From positions 11,710,321-11,774,320 of the forward strand of contig NW_026262659.1 of NCBI RefSeq assembly GCF_021869535.1: DNA of 64,000 nt, written 5' to 3'. Positions within the stretch are counted from its first letter, which is position 1. Every line of letters starts with the position of its first letter. The notes beneath the pieces were generated by a model that made no database searches, was not told the DNA's origin, and was given only the letters and a program-made list of their open reading frames with translations. The position numbers and the translations under genes were made by a program. Shown here piece after piece: positions 37,263 through 49,300 of the stretch. The stretch is from Mytilus californianus (Eukaryota > Mollusca > Bivalvia > Mytilida > Mytilidae).

Positions 37263-38333
37263 ATCTATAGACAACATGTATCTAGGAATCACACCATCTA
37301 CAGACATCTTGTATTGGGAACCATACCATCTATAGACAACTTATACCGAGGAAACAACACCATAAATGACAACTTGTATAAATTTAAGAACCACACATTC
37401 TATAGATAACATATATCTAGGAACCATACCATCTGTACACAACTTGAATCAAGGAACCACACCATATATGGACAACATGTACTAAGGAACCACACCATCT
37501 ATAGACAACTTGTATTTAGGAACCCCAACATCTATAAAAAACTTATATCGAGGAACAAAACCATATAAAGATAACCTGTATCTAGGAACCACACCATATA
37601 TAGATAATCCACCAGGCACGCAACGTCATTTCAACGTTGAAATGTGGTTGATATTTCGTCATGACGTTGCTTCAACGTTGTTTCAACGTTGTAACAGCAA
37701 CGTCGAAGTTATGTTGCAGAAAGTAAGTTGATTCAACGTTGAATTTTAGTTGAATTTTCAATGTTGAAGTTAGGTTGACATAAATATGTTGTTTCAACGT
37801 TAAATGTTGGTTGACATGTCGACGATGGAGGTTCGTCCAGAAAAAAAATTGTATGCATCGGTGTAAAAAATTATCCACCATTAGCGTTAAAGGTGAATAA
37901 TTATAGTTGTACATCCTTTGTTATTGTATCAACAAAAGTTCATAAATAAGGATTTTGCTATGAAAAATTGTAATCAATGTTTCCTTTCATTTTTTTTTGT
38001 ACAATATCTAGTAAAATTAGGAATATTCCAAAACCGGGACGTTTATCAAAATCATAAAAGTGTATAAATTTAAATTATCATTCATCGAAATATGCTACTA
38101 ACTAATTTGTTATTATCCGGAAATATATTAATCAAAGATAAGACACAGCATGTGAAAGTGCGGCATCTACACGGATTAGCACTCCCAATAATCTATTGAT
38201 AAAATTATCACGTGACATGATGCTGATTAATGTATGACCACACGTGTGTAACCGCCTTTTTCAAACGCGGAAATTGTATAATTTTCCTGGACATTATTTA
38301 GGACCGTTTTCATCAAAGAAGAATTCATAGAAA

Positions 38334-39988
38334 TGTAAGTGTTTCTTTAAATTATTATCCGTTGCTGTACTAATTGTCTTTTAATGCTTGTGTGATGTTA
38401 ACATTGGGAGATTATAAATGCACAAACGTACGTGTATATTTTGAAAATCTCGCCATAGTGTATGTTGTAAAGATAACATTACTGACTTCAGTGTGTACAC
38501 CATATTTTTTGTTGTACGTTCAAATTTATTACTGCACTTCTATATAAATATGTACTACAATCTAGAAACACCATACTCAGCCTACATACAGCTCATTTTA
38601 GTTATTTACTACGGATTTGTTAAAGAAAAGGAACTTTTGCGAAGTAAGATTATCATCTCCCCCTTTTTTATCTAAAGTTTTAACCCGTCATCCATAATCA
38701 CACTATTTTAATTATTGTCAACTATTCTCTGAAATTTTTAATAATTTTACAAATTTAAAATATTGCTTGGCGATGATGATCGATGTTATTCTTTTTTTTT
38801 GCACAGGTATTAGAGACAGAACAGTAACTTAGGAAAGGGACAGATCAGTAACTTAGGAAAGAAAGATTTAAGGATAAAAGTAATAGCTGTCAAGGTATGT
38901 TTTTTTTTTAAAATTTTTAACATTTTATCAATAATCAGTATGTATGTTGGATTGCCTGTGTTGTTTGTGTGAACTTTGTGATTTGAATTGATTTATATGC
39001 TCTATATGGGCCCTTTAATTAGGAATACTAGTAAAGACATTTGATTTGATTTGATTTTATTTGGATTAATATTTTTTTTAATGCATATCAAATTTAAAAC
39101 ATAACCTCTGCAATCAATAAGACAGGTGGTATTGTTACAATAGATCCTGGTGTTCGAGATGGGTGGCATTGTTACAACAGATCTTGGTATTCAAGATGGG
39201 TGGCATTGTTACAATAGATCCTGATGCTCGAAATAGGTGGCATTTTAACAGTAGATCCTGGTGCTCGAGATGGGTGGCATTGTTTCAATAGATCCTGCTG
39301 CTCGAGATGGGTGGCATTGTTATAATAGATCCTGGTGCTCGAGATGGGTGGCATTGTTACAATAGATCCTGGTGCTTGAGATGGGTGGCATTTTAACAAT
39401 AGATCCTGGTGCTCGAGATGGGTGGCATTGTTACAATAGATCCTGGTGCTCGAGATGGTTGGCATTGTTACAATAGATCCTGGTGCTCGAGATGGGTGGC
39501 ATTTGTACAATAGATCGTGAGTTCGAGATAGGTGGCATTTTAACAATAGATCCTTGTGCTCGAGATGGGTGACATTGTTACAATAGATCCTGGTGCTCGA
39601 GATGGGTGACATTGTTACAATAGATCCTGGTGCTTGAGATGGGTGGCATTGTTACAATAGATCGTGGTGGCCGAAATAGGTGGCATTTGAACAATAGATC
39701 GTGGTGCTCGAGATAGGCGTCATTGCTACATTGTACATGTACAGGAGCGAAAAAAATGGTAAAAACGGATCCGCTATTATATAAACCAGTAAATTATTTA
39801 AAAAAAACCTGGCCTATATAACATTTTATTCCCTGCCTTTGGCGTTCTACGTAATTGCTAAGTCATGTTTACAAAATATTATTTGTGTTTGTTTTTTCAG
39901 GAAGAGTAATGGAGGCCTACACAAATATAACAGAAGCTGAATTAAAGAAGGATTATGCACCAGAAATGGTTGGAGGAGTTTAGAGACT
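38334..39988 (+). other. Possible spliced transcription unit within the CAACGTTG element
   Basis: A strong donor (GTAAGTGT) at 38335 follows GAATTCATAGAAAT. An acceptor at about 38805 (TTTTTTTTGCACAG) opens an 88-base segment ending at a donor at about 38897 (CAAGGTATGT). A third acceptor at about 39900 (TTTGTTTTTTCAG) precedes GAAGAGTAATGGAGGCC, giving a 24-codon ORF (MEAYTNITEAELKKDYAPEM...). The coding potential is minimal. It may be a non-coding transcript or the remains of a gene captured by the element. Confidence 0.3.
39118..39720 (+). repeat. 37-bp minisatellite
   Basis: About 16 units of ATAGATCCTGGTGCTCGAGA then TGGGTGGCATTGTTACA. The period is not a multiple of three, so the 146-codon minus-strand frame (39172-39612) cycles through three phases of the unit and is not a gene. 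Confidence 0.93.
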
Positions 39989-40187
39989 ACAATTCATTTT
40001 CATGAAAATAATAAAAATTGATGAAGAGATTATTTGTATTCATTTACCAGATCACCTTTTGGCTATATTTAATTTAGCTTTTGTCATAACTTGACATCTG
40101 TTGTACTGTTTTTTTTTCAAATCTTGCTGATGTCCTCTGTAGAGTCATGTGGCTTCAATATCTTGTGTGGTTACTAACTATTATAGA

Positions 40188-40425
40188 TATAAGAAGATGT
40201 GGTATGATTTCCAATGAGACAAATATCCACCAGAGTCCAATTGACGTGGAGGTCACTAAACGGACTTCAACAATAAGCACACACCACACCGTATAGACCG
40301 CAATACAGAAGACCCGGACACAATACACCTTTCAATAATCAACTCAAACGAGAAAAACCAACCGCCTAAATTTGTAACAACAAACACATGTGACTGATGA
40401 ACCAACAACAAGCAATGTATTGCTT
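40188..40425 (+). repeat. R1 copy inside the CAACGTTG element
   Basis: It begins AAGAAGATGTGGTATGATTT and follows the R1 block order in diverged form. Confidence 0.8.
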
Positions 40426-40728
40426 ATTTCAACATGAAAGAATGTTGCTGCAATATTAGGGTGACGTTGTTTCAATGTTAAGTTTCAACCTATATTCAAT
40501 CAAAAATCAACGTTGATACAATGTTGAAAATATAACGTTGTTTCAACGTCAGATATTCAACGTTGTGTCAACTTTCAAAACCAACCGTTATTTCAACGTC
40601 TTTTCAACGTTACAGATCAACGTTGATTCAACGTTGTTTCAACGTTGAAATGCCTGCTGGGAACTTATATCTAGTAACCACACCGTCTGTATAGACACCT
40701 GCTATCTAGGAACCAAGCAATATATAGA

Positions 40729-41209
40729 TAAATAAAGGCGTCAGTAGTACACCGCTGTTCGAAAGTCATAAATCGATTGAAAGAAAACAAATCCGGGGTA
40801 CAAATTAAAACCGAGGGAAACACATCAACTATATGAGGAAAACAACGAAACAACAGAAACACTAAAGTGCAACAAAAAACCAAACGACAATGCAACACAC
40901 ACAGAAACGAACTATAAGATAACAACTGCCATATTGCTGACTTGGTACAGGACATTTTAAGAAAAAATGGTGGGTTGAACCTGGTTTTGTGGCTAGCCAA
41001 ACCTCGTGCTTTTATGGCAATGTTAAATATAACACTAAAAGGACAACATTACATGACAGGACTACAGTACAAATAAATGCAAGAACTTTCAGGACAAAGA
41101 AATACACAAATAAACAATACAATAATACATGCTAATAGTTAGCAAAGGTACCAGGCTTATAATTTAATACGCCAGACGCGCGTTTCATCTCCATAAGACT
41201 AAGTTATTT
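40729..41209 (+). repeat. Dispersed repeat inserted in the 33-bp satellite
   Basis: It reads GGCGTCAGTAGTACACCGCT at the left and TAATACGCCAGACGCGCGTT at the right, with satellite units on both sides. The middle contains TTGCTGACTTGGTACAGGAC, also found near 58070 in the tail of RT copy E, so it may derive from an RT 3' tail. Confidence 0.7.
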
Positions 41210-41439
41210 CTTGGAACCATACCATCTAAAGACAACTTGTATCCGTATCCAGAAACAATACCATATATTGTATTTAGGAACAATACCTTCAATAAATAAC
41301 TTATTTCTAGAAACCATACCATTTATTTAAAACTTGTATCTGGGAACCACACCATCTATAGACAATTTGTATCTAAGAACCACGCCATCTTAACACGCCA
41401 TCTTAAGATAACCTTAGGAATAGATTACCTTAGCTGTAT

Positions 41440-41610
41440 TTGGCAAAAAATTTAGGAATTTTAGTCCTCAATGCTTTTCAACCTCATACTTTTTTGGGCC
41501 TTTTTAACTTTGTTGGATTCGAGCATCACTGATGAGTCTTTTGTAGACGAAACGCGTGTCTGGCGTAAATAAAAAATGTAGTCCTGGTATCTATGATGAG
41601 TTTATTTATA
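41440..41610 (+). repeat. Short dispersed repeat inserted in the 33-bp satellite
   Basis: It contains GATGAGTCTTTTGTAGACGA then AACGCGTGTCTGGCG and ends TGGTATCTATGATGAGTTTA. It is a recognisable mussel repeat, with satellite on both sides. Confidence 0.7.
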
Positions 41611-42179
41611 TCTAGGAACCATACTATGTATTTAAAACTTGTATCAAGCAACCATTACATCTATAGAAAACTTGTATCTAAGAACCAAACCACATATAAA
41701 CAACTTATATCTAGGAACCACGCCTTATATAAATAACTTATATCTAGGAACCATACCTTCTATAAATAACTTATTTCTATGAACCATGCCATTTATTTAA
41801 AACTTGTATCTAGGAACCACACCATCTATAGACAACTTAGATCGAGGAACCACACCTTATATAGACAACATGTTTCTAGGAACCACACAATATATAGTCA
41901 GCTTGTATCTAGGAACCACACCATCTATAGACAACTCATATTGAGGAACCACACTGTATATAGACAACATATATCCAGGAACCATACGAAATATAGAAAA
42001 CTAGAATCTAGGAACCATACCCAGACAACTTGTATCTTGATATTATAGACATCGTGTATCCAGAAACACACTATGTATAGAAATCCATCATATTGAACTA
42101 ATTTTCTTTTAAAACCAACCTGTATCTAAGAACCATATTTTGTATAGACAACAGAGGCAAAAGATACCAGAGACATTCA

Positions 42180-42395
42180 AACTCATAACCGTTGGTTTTC
42201 CCATTTGAATGGTTTTCCCGTTTGAATGGTTTTACACTAGTCATTTTTGGGGCCCTTCAGAGCTTGATGTTTGGTGTGAGCCAAGGCTCTGTGTTGAAGA
42301 CCGTACTTTGACCTATAATGGTTTACTTTTATAAATTGTAACTTGGATGGAGAGTTGTTTCATTGGCACTCATACCACATCTTCTTATATCTATC
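42180..42395 (-). repeat. R1 copy, reverse orientation
   Basis: It shows the same blocks as 1818-2008: GTGTGAGCCAAGGCTCTGTG, GAAGACCGTACTTTGACC, then CATACCACATCTTCTTATA at the end. Here GACCTATAATGG continues without interruption, so it serves as an empty-site comparison for the hAT insertion at 2009. Confidence 0.85.
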
Positions 42396-43562
42396 ATAAG
42401 CCGAAAATAAACTGACAACACTATGGCTAAAAAAGACCAACAAACAAAATTATACAAAACACAAAATAGAAAACTAAAGACTGAGCAACATGAAACCCAA
42501 CAAAAACGTTAACTGTATTGAAGAACCTTACAAGGCTTTTTTACATAACCAGTGATTAAGACACATACCAATTTGAATCCTTTTGTTTTAAGAACCATGA
42601 ACTACCTGTTAAAACAACCTGTATCGAAGAACTCCACATTATAAAAACTACTTCATATGAGAGCCATATATATATATATAAACCATGCAAAAAGAACCTG
42701 TCGATTTGAACCTTAGATATACTAGTATATTTGATTAATATACGCCTTTAATCTGTATTTTTATTTGAAAATTCAACCAGTTATTCCTTCCAACATTACA
42801 CAACAGTATTAATATAGGCTATGGTTATGAAGAGACACTGTTCACATCTAGAATTTTGTCACTTGGTTGCATTTGGTAGTGTATACGATATTTTCACACA
42901 GTTTTATGGTCAAACGAAGATAATTGGTCACAGGTTGTATGTATAACTTTACAGTCCTCAATGTATTCTCGCCTTAATTACTCTAAATGTTATATATGTT
43001 TGTATATTTCAACAGTTTTTTGTTAGTGAATTTCAATAATATTTTGACAGAATCAAAGTGTTGTTTTGGCTCTGCAGCATACTTGGGCATATCATGGTCC
43101 ACTGTTTTTCCCAGTATTAGCCAGTACAAGTAAATGCTCATAAATTGGGATTGTGCTTTCATTGTAGGAAGAAGGCTGCATTTGTAATAATTTTGATACA
43201 CGTAAATATTAGATGACTGAGTAAACAATATTTTAAATTTTAACATTTAAATACAATAAAATCAAATCAAACATGAATAAAGAGTCTATAACCTAATACA
43301 GGTTGGTTGGTCATGCAATCTAAACAATGCCATATACAAAGAAATAAAAAGACAAATAAAAGATTCACAAATATTTATTTTCTAAATTTATCCCCTGGTT
43401 GTATTTCAGCATTTCTTGTCACATGAAAAATCAATTTTGTATCAATTACATAAATATCTAAGAAATTTGTTCAAAATCAATTGAGATATGGATTATTAAG
43501 ATGTTCTAATTACAACAAACTTTTTAGCTTAAATACATCACTGAAAATGTATGCATATAAAA
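42396..43562. other. No gene seen
   Basis: AT-rich. A few isolated satellite-like units (42590-42720) trail off from the array. The ORF at 42983-43246 has no recognised domain. Confidence 0.5.
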
Positions 43563-43828
43563 ACAAGAATGTGTCCATAGTACACGGATGCCTCACTTGC
43601 ACTATCATTTTCTATGTGGACCGTGAAATTGGGGTCAAAACTCTAATTTGGCATTAAAATTAGGAAGATTATATCATAGGGAACATGTGTACTAAATAAC
43701 AAGTTGGTTGGACTTCAACTTCATCAAAATCTACCTTGACAAAAACTTTAACCTGAAGCGGGACAGACGGACAAACGAACAGACTAGAAAATGTAATGCC
43801 CCTCTACTAATGTAGGTGGGGCATAAAA
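43563..43828 (+). mobile_element. Short interspersed repeat, about 265 bp
   Basis: It runs from ACAAGAATGTGTCCATAGTA through GACCGTGAAATTGGGGTC and GGGACAGACGGACAAACG to GTAGGTGGGGCATAAAAAA. I recognise it as a common bivalve repeat. The A-rich end suggests retroposition. Confidence 0.75.
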
Positions 43829-45072
43829 AAGAATATTTCTTTTTTACATAAATTGTCGCTTTCATTTTCTATTATACTACATGTCCCTCATGTGTTGTTG
43901 TATTGACACATTAAAAGTGTGACCACCTGCCACACGCTGAACACCTTATTCTCCATGACAATTGTACCAGCTAATGGCATCCCACTATGTCATACATTTC
44001 TCTTGTCAGCCATTGGCAGTCTTTTAGCAACTTGCATTGTTCTGTTCTAAACACCCTGAAGAATATCCTGAGGATGTTCAAACCTGGATGTGCTGGGCTG
44101 ATGTATTTTAAGCCCTACACATTCTGTAAAAAAATTAGAACACATATAAAATCTAGGAGAAAAAATGTATAGTTACACATAAAAAGTTGTCATCGATCTT
44201 CTTTCAGTACAAAGGTAGCTAAATTAAATAATGTGTCCTTTGAAACACATTGACTAAAATTAAAAACACTTATCTCAAAAAGCTATTATAGTGCATACTG
44301 GTACATGACCAGACATGAATACATGTAAAGTTATCCATTCTTTTAATACTTATTCTAAAAGGTAATCAACTAAACAATTTTTATCTGTTCTTTAATTGAT
44401 TTTGTTATATATAAATTAAAACATAACTAAATATGTATTTTTATACAGTTGTGAACACTTCAGGAACTACATATTGTTTGATACTTAAGTTTTGGAATTG
44501 CACAGTGTCATGGTTTTCTTAGACTGGTAATTGCATCTTCATATTAAATCCACTGGAGGTAAACTGATTGATATTTCAGTCTTGAAAACCTGTTTTTTAT
44601 TTTTTTTAATTGGTTTTGAATAATGGGGCTTTGTATTGATTTGATGAGTCAAGCCTTTTTCAACTGGTTTTACAGTTAGTTCTCAATTTGTGCTGTAACA
44701 CCACTTTCTCTGGTTAATGGAAGGTTGGGCCCTCATTAACATGGTTAACACGTACTCATTTAGTAAGGTATTGTCCTAACACATTTTGTCATGTTACTAG
44801 CTTTCATAGCTTAATTTCTAGTATAGTTTTTGTTCATTGTTACAGGACCATATGATGACATTTACTTGCTTAGATATGTGGTATCTGATGGATAGTTGCC
44901 TCAGCTAAAAAAATCTCAATATATGTTTTTTTTCTCGATATATTATGGTTTGTTTGTTTTTCAACATGTACTTTGGATCCTTAATAGTTTATGATCATTT
45001 AATGCCACAACTGTATTTCCTAATCAATATAGTGTACTCATGAATAGATATTGTACCATTTGTGTGCTTACT
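43829..45072. other. Probable 3' UTR/downstream flank of the minus-strand gene
   Basis: No ORF is supported. A TTTATT at 44596-44601 is a candidate AATAAA polyadenylation signal on the minus strand for the gene ending at 45073. Confidence 0.4.
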
Positions 45073-46175
45073 TCAGAACTCAATGGACTTGGTTTCTTTG
45101 TTCAATATAACGGACACCACGGTCTCACCATTTTCCAACATTTTATTCACCTGGAAGTAAAAAGAAATGTTCCAAAAAGACTTGGACAGAACAAGTGTTC
45201 AGAGTACCTAGAAAACATAGGTAAAAATCTATTTCTTCTCTGTGATTATTTTTGGTCAATGTAAACTTTTAAAAAGAACAATTTGATCAAAATTATCAGT
45301 TTAGATGTATAAGGTGTAATACCACCATTGATTTTCCCTTATTAGTCTTTGTTAAATTTGCACTTTTAAAAAAATTGTGCAGAATTTATCTTTGTTTCAA
45401 ATAAAGAAATACTTGGCATGAGTAAAGTTTTATCCTGTCCAGTACTATAGAAAAAATTTCACATAACATTTCATTGTATATAAGAAAATAACCATCACTG
45501 GAAGTTAACCTATCAAATTTTCCCCCTTTTTAACCTGTGTACAAGCTTTAGTAACCATGTAACCTCAAGTTTCCAAAATATTCTACAGAAACCCCAAATA
45601 AAAAAATAATGGTGCTTTGAAATACCCAAGATATATGTTTATGACCCAGAAATGTTTTACTACAATGAAATGTAGGATCAATTACCTACAACTGTCAAAT
45701 TCAAGGGAATATTTTTTTTCGACCTATTTTCGTATGCAACCGGATGTGACGTACTATGATTTGGTGGTATTACACCTATAACAAATTTAACGAAAATGCC
45801 AAACATAAGATATTTTGACCTATATCAAATTTTGAGGATTGTGGCTTCATAATTATTTGTGGAATACACATTTTTGTCGCTTTCTTGGGCATGGGTAAAC
45901 CGCTATTACAAATTTAAATACATTGTATTTAATAAAGAAGCCATTCTGTATTAGCTTGAATGCAGCCTTTTGCAAAACCATGAATCCAAATATCCATTAA
46001 AGTATGATTTTTCTCAATCAACGAAAAACAAAATTGATCCAGATTAATGGATGTAGCTGCATATATAAATCTAAAGTATCAAAGGTAGAACTCCTAGTAG
46101 AAATTGTTGGGTTATTTAAATTTAACTAACCAGCTTCTTCGCCTTTTCCCATTCTTCCTTGTTGTTTTCTTGGTC
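45073..46175 (-). CDS. Unidentified gene, two C-terminal coding exons
   Basis: Exon 46175-46131 (15 codons, DQENNKEEWEKAKKL) is flanked by acceptor TTATTTATAG and donor GTTAGT. The next exon, 45150-45073, follows acceptor TTTTACTTCCAG and reads VNKMLENGETVVSVILNK then ETKSIEF and TGA at 45075-45073. Both exons are in phase 0, so the joined end is a plausible amphipathic helix followed by a beta-rich tail. Small exon size, consensus splice sites and matching phase argue for a real gene. The remaining exons must lie upstream, beyond the 33-bp array or further right; none was found. The family is not recognised. Confidence 0.6.
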
Positions 46176-46614
46176 CTATAAATAAATATAGTAAATTATT
46201 TATCAAACTAGAACAGCTATTACATGTATTATGCACTACCATTTATTTTTATGAATCATTATTACCAAAAGAAATAAAGAAACTTAGGCCTGCACAAGTA
46301 AAGTGGGAAACAAGATGTATATGTTGTGCTGGCTGTATGTTCTATACCCCCTCTAAATCATGTGTGTTTAACATTCCTCTCATCTCAGGCTTGACTAAAT
46401 TTAAATCTATTGATTTGGTTGATTTTTGCAGCATTGACTTACTTCAAGGCAGACAATTTTTGTTGGTCGAGGGAGCCAGAATGCCAGAAGAAATTGGAAT
46501 GCTATTATATTTATATAAAGTTTACCAATAATGCTTGTGGTACTAAGCCATTGTATAGTGTCCCCCAAAGAGTGAATGTCATGCTTGAGCAATAGATCTT
46601 ACATTCAGGAATTT
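46176..46614. other. Possible plus-strand exon
   Basis: After an acceptor-like GATTTTTGCAG (to 46430) a frame reads LTYFKADNFCWSREPECQKK then a Cys-containing tail ending VNVMLEQ and TAG at 46593-46595. It is unusually protein-like and Cys-rich but has no partner exon. It could be chance. Confidence 0.2.
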
Positions 46615-49300
46615 CAGGCTATATGTATTGTCTATGGTTCTCAGGTACAGGTTGTGTATTTTCTATAGTTCATAGGTACATGCAATTTGTATTGTCTCAG
46701 TTTTTTGTCTGTGGTTCTTGGGTTGAGTCTATATGAATTGTCAGTGGTTCTTGGATATAGGCTATATGTATTGTTTATGGTTCTTAGATATAGTCTATAT
46801 GGATTGTCTATGGTTCTTAGATATAGTCTATATGGATTGTCTATGGCTCTTAGATATATTCTATATGGATTGTCTATGGTGCTTAGATATAGTCTATATG
46901 GATTGTCTATGGCTCTTAGATATAGTCTATATGGATTGTCTATGGTGCTTAGATATAGTCTATATGGATTGTCTATGGTTCTTAGATATATTCTATATGG
47001 ATTGTCTATGGTTTTTAGATATACTCTATATGTATTGTCTATGGTTCTTAGATATATTATACATGAATTGTCTATGGTTCTTGGATATAGGCTATATGTA
47101 TTGTCTATGGTTCTAAGATATAGTCTATATTTATTGTCTATGGTTCTTAGCTTTAGTCTATATGAACTGTCTATGGCTTTGTGATAAAGTCTATATGTAT
47201 TGTCTATGGTTCTTAGATATAGTCTATATGGATTGTCTATGGCTCTTAGATATAGTCTATATGTATTGTCTATTGTTCTTAGATATAGTCTTTATGGATT
47301 GTCTATGGCTCTTAGATATGGTCTATATGTATTGTCTATGGTTCTAAGATATAGTCTATATTTATTGTCTATGGTTCTTAGATTTAGTCTATATGGAATG
47401 TGTTTGGTTCTTAAGATATTGTCTATATGTATTGTCTATTGTTCTTAGATATAGTCTTTATGGATTGTCTATGGCTCTTAGATATGGTCTATATGTATTG
47501 TCTATGGTTCTAAGATATAGTCTATATTTATTGTCTATGGTTCTTAGATTTAGTCTATATGGATTGTCTATGGTTCTTAGATATAGTCTATATGTATGTC
47601 TATGGTTCTTAGATATAGTCAATATGGATTGTCTATGGCTCTTAGATATAGTCTATATGGATTGTCTATGGCACTTAGATATAGTCTATATGTATTGTCT
47701 ATGGCTCTTAGATATATTCTATATGGATTGTCTATGGTGCTTAGATATTCTATATGTATTGTCTATGGTTCTAAGATAAAGTCTATATTTATTGTCTATG
47801 GTTCTTAGATTTAGTCTATATGGATTGTCTATGGTTCTTAGATATAGTCTATATGTATTGTGTATGCTTCTTAGATATAGTCTATATGTATTGTCTATGG
47901 CTCTTAGATAAAGTCTATATGTATTGTCTATGGTTCTTAGATATAGACTATATGTATTGTCTATGGCTCTTAGATATGGTCTATATTAATTGTCTATGGT
48001 TCTTAGATTTAGTCTATATGGATTGTCTATGGTTCTTAGATTTAGTCTATATTTATTGTCTATGGTGCTTAGATATAGTCTATATGTATTGTCTATGGTT
48101 CTAAGATATAGTCTATATTTATTGTCTATGGTTCTTAGATTTAGTCTATATGGATTGTCTATGGTTCTTAGATATAGTCTATATGTATTGTGTTTGCTTC
48201 TTAGATATAGTCTATATGTATTGTCTATGGTTCTTAGATATAGTCTATATGGATTGAGTATGGCTCTTAGATATGGTCTATATGGATTGTGTATGGCTCT
48301 TAGATATAGTCTATATGGATTGTGTATGGCTCTTAAATATGGTCTATATGGATTGTTTATGGTTCATAGATATAGTCTATATGTATTGTCTTTGGTTCTT
48401 AGATATATTCTATATGTATTGTATATGGTTCTTAGATATATTTTATATGGATTGTCTATGGCTCTTAGGTACAGTCTATATGTATTATATATGGTTCTTA
48501 GATATAGTCTATATGTACTAGTATTGTATTTGGTTCTTAAGATATTGTCTATATGTATTGCCTATGGTTCTTAGGTTCAATCTTTATGTATTGTCTATGG
48601 TTCTTAGATATAGTCTATATGTATTGCCTATGGTTCTGAGGTTCAGTCCATATGTATTGTCTATGGTTCTTATGTTAAGTCTATATGTATTGCCTATGGT
48701 TCTGAGGTTAGTCTATATGTATTGTCTATGGTTTTAAAATATATGCTACATATATTGTCTATGTTCTTAGGTACAGTCTATATGTATTGTCTAAGGTTCT
48801 TATGTTCAGTCTATATGTATTGTCTATGGGTCTCAGATAAAGGCTTCATGTATGGTCTATGGTTCTTAGGTTTTGTTTATATGAATTATCTATGGTTCTT
48901 AGAGAAAGGCTATATGTTTGGTCTATATGGTTTTTAGGTTCAGTCTATATGTATAGTATATAGTTGTTAGATAAAGGCGTTATATATTGTCTATAATTCT
49001 TAGATATCAGCTTGATATGTTGTCTATGGTCTTTAGGTACAGTCAATATGTATTTTCTATGGTTCTTAGATATAGGCTTAATGTATTTTCTATGGTTCTT
49101 ATGTTTAGTTTATATGTATCATATATGGTTCTTAGATATAGGGTACATGTATTGTTTATGGTTCTTAGATATATGCTTTATTAATTGTCTATATGGTTTT
49201 TAGGTTCAGGTTATAAGTTTTGTCTATATGGTTCTTAGGTACAGTCTATATGACATGTATGTATTGTTGATATGGTTCTTAGGTACAGGCTTTATATATA
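46615..49300 (-). repeat. 33-bp minisatellite, right arm
   Basis: On + the unit is TCTATGGTTCTTAGATATAG then TCTATATGTATTG, the inverse of the left-arm array, about 80 units. Higher-order blocks repeat (compare 47200-47400 with 47440-47570, and 47990-48140). The long plus-strand frames (up to 194 codons) encode an 11-residue repeat like MVLRYSLYGLS and are by-products of the period. Confidence 0.95.

Larger units (their letters stand above)
37609..40661. mobile_element. 3.05-kb TIR element rich in CAACGTTG motifs
   Basis: The ends are CCACCAGGCACGCAACGTC on the left and GTTGAAATGCCTGCTGGG on the right (inverse CCCAGCAGGCATTTCAAC). Subterminal regions (37621-37800 and 40430-40650) are crowded with TTTCAACGTTG palindromes. 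The flanks are 33-bp satellite units that join almost seamlessly when the element is removed (TATAGATAA plus CTTATATCT), suggesting a 2-3 bp duplication. The interior includes a 37-bp array, an R1 copy and splice-like signals. No transposase was found. Confidence 0.85.
37263..42165 (+). repeat. 33-bp minisatellite, right-middle variant, with insertions
   Basis: The unit is CTAGGAACCACACCATCTAT then AGACAACTTGTAT, period 33, in the same orientation as the left-arm array. Blocks lie at 37263-37608, 40662-40728, 41210-41440 and 41610-42165. They are separated by the 37609-40661 element and two dispersed repeats. Flanking units match across each insertion, so the array predates them. Confidence 0.9.

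Noticed and set aside
39172-39612. 146-codon minus-strand ORF
   Set aside because: It lies wholly in the 37-bp array, and the peptide cycles through three phases of the same unit.
46687-48574. Several overlapping ORFs up to 194 codons
   Set aside because: All follow the 33-bp period, encode the same 11-residue repeat in more than one frame, and have no flanking gene signals.
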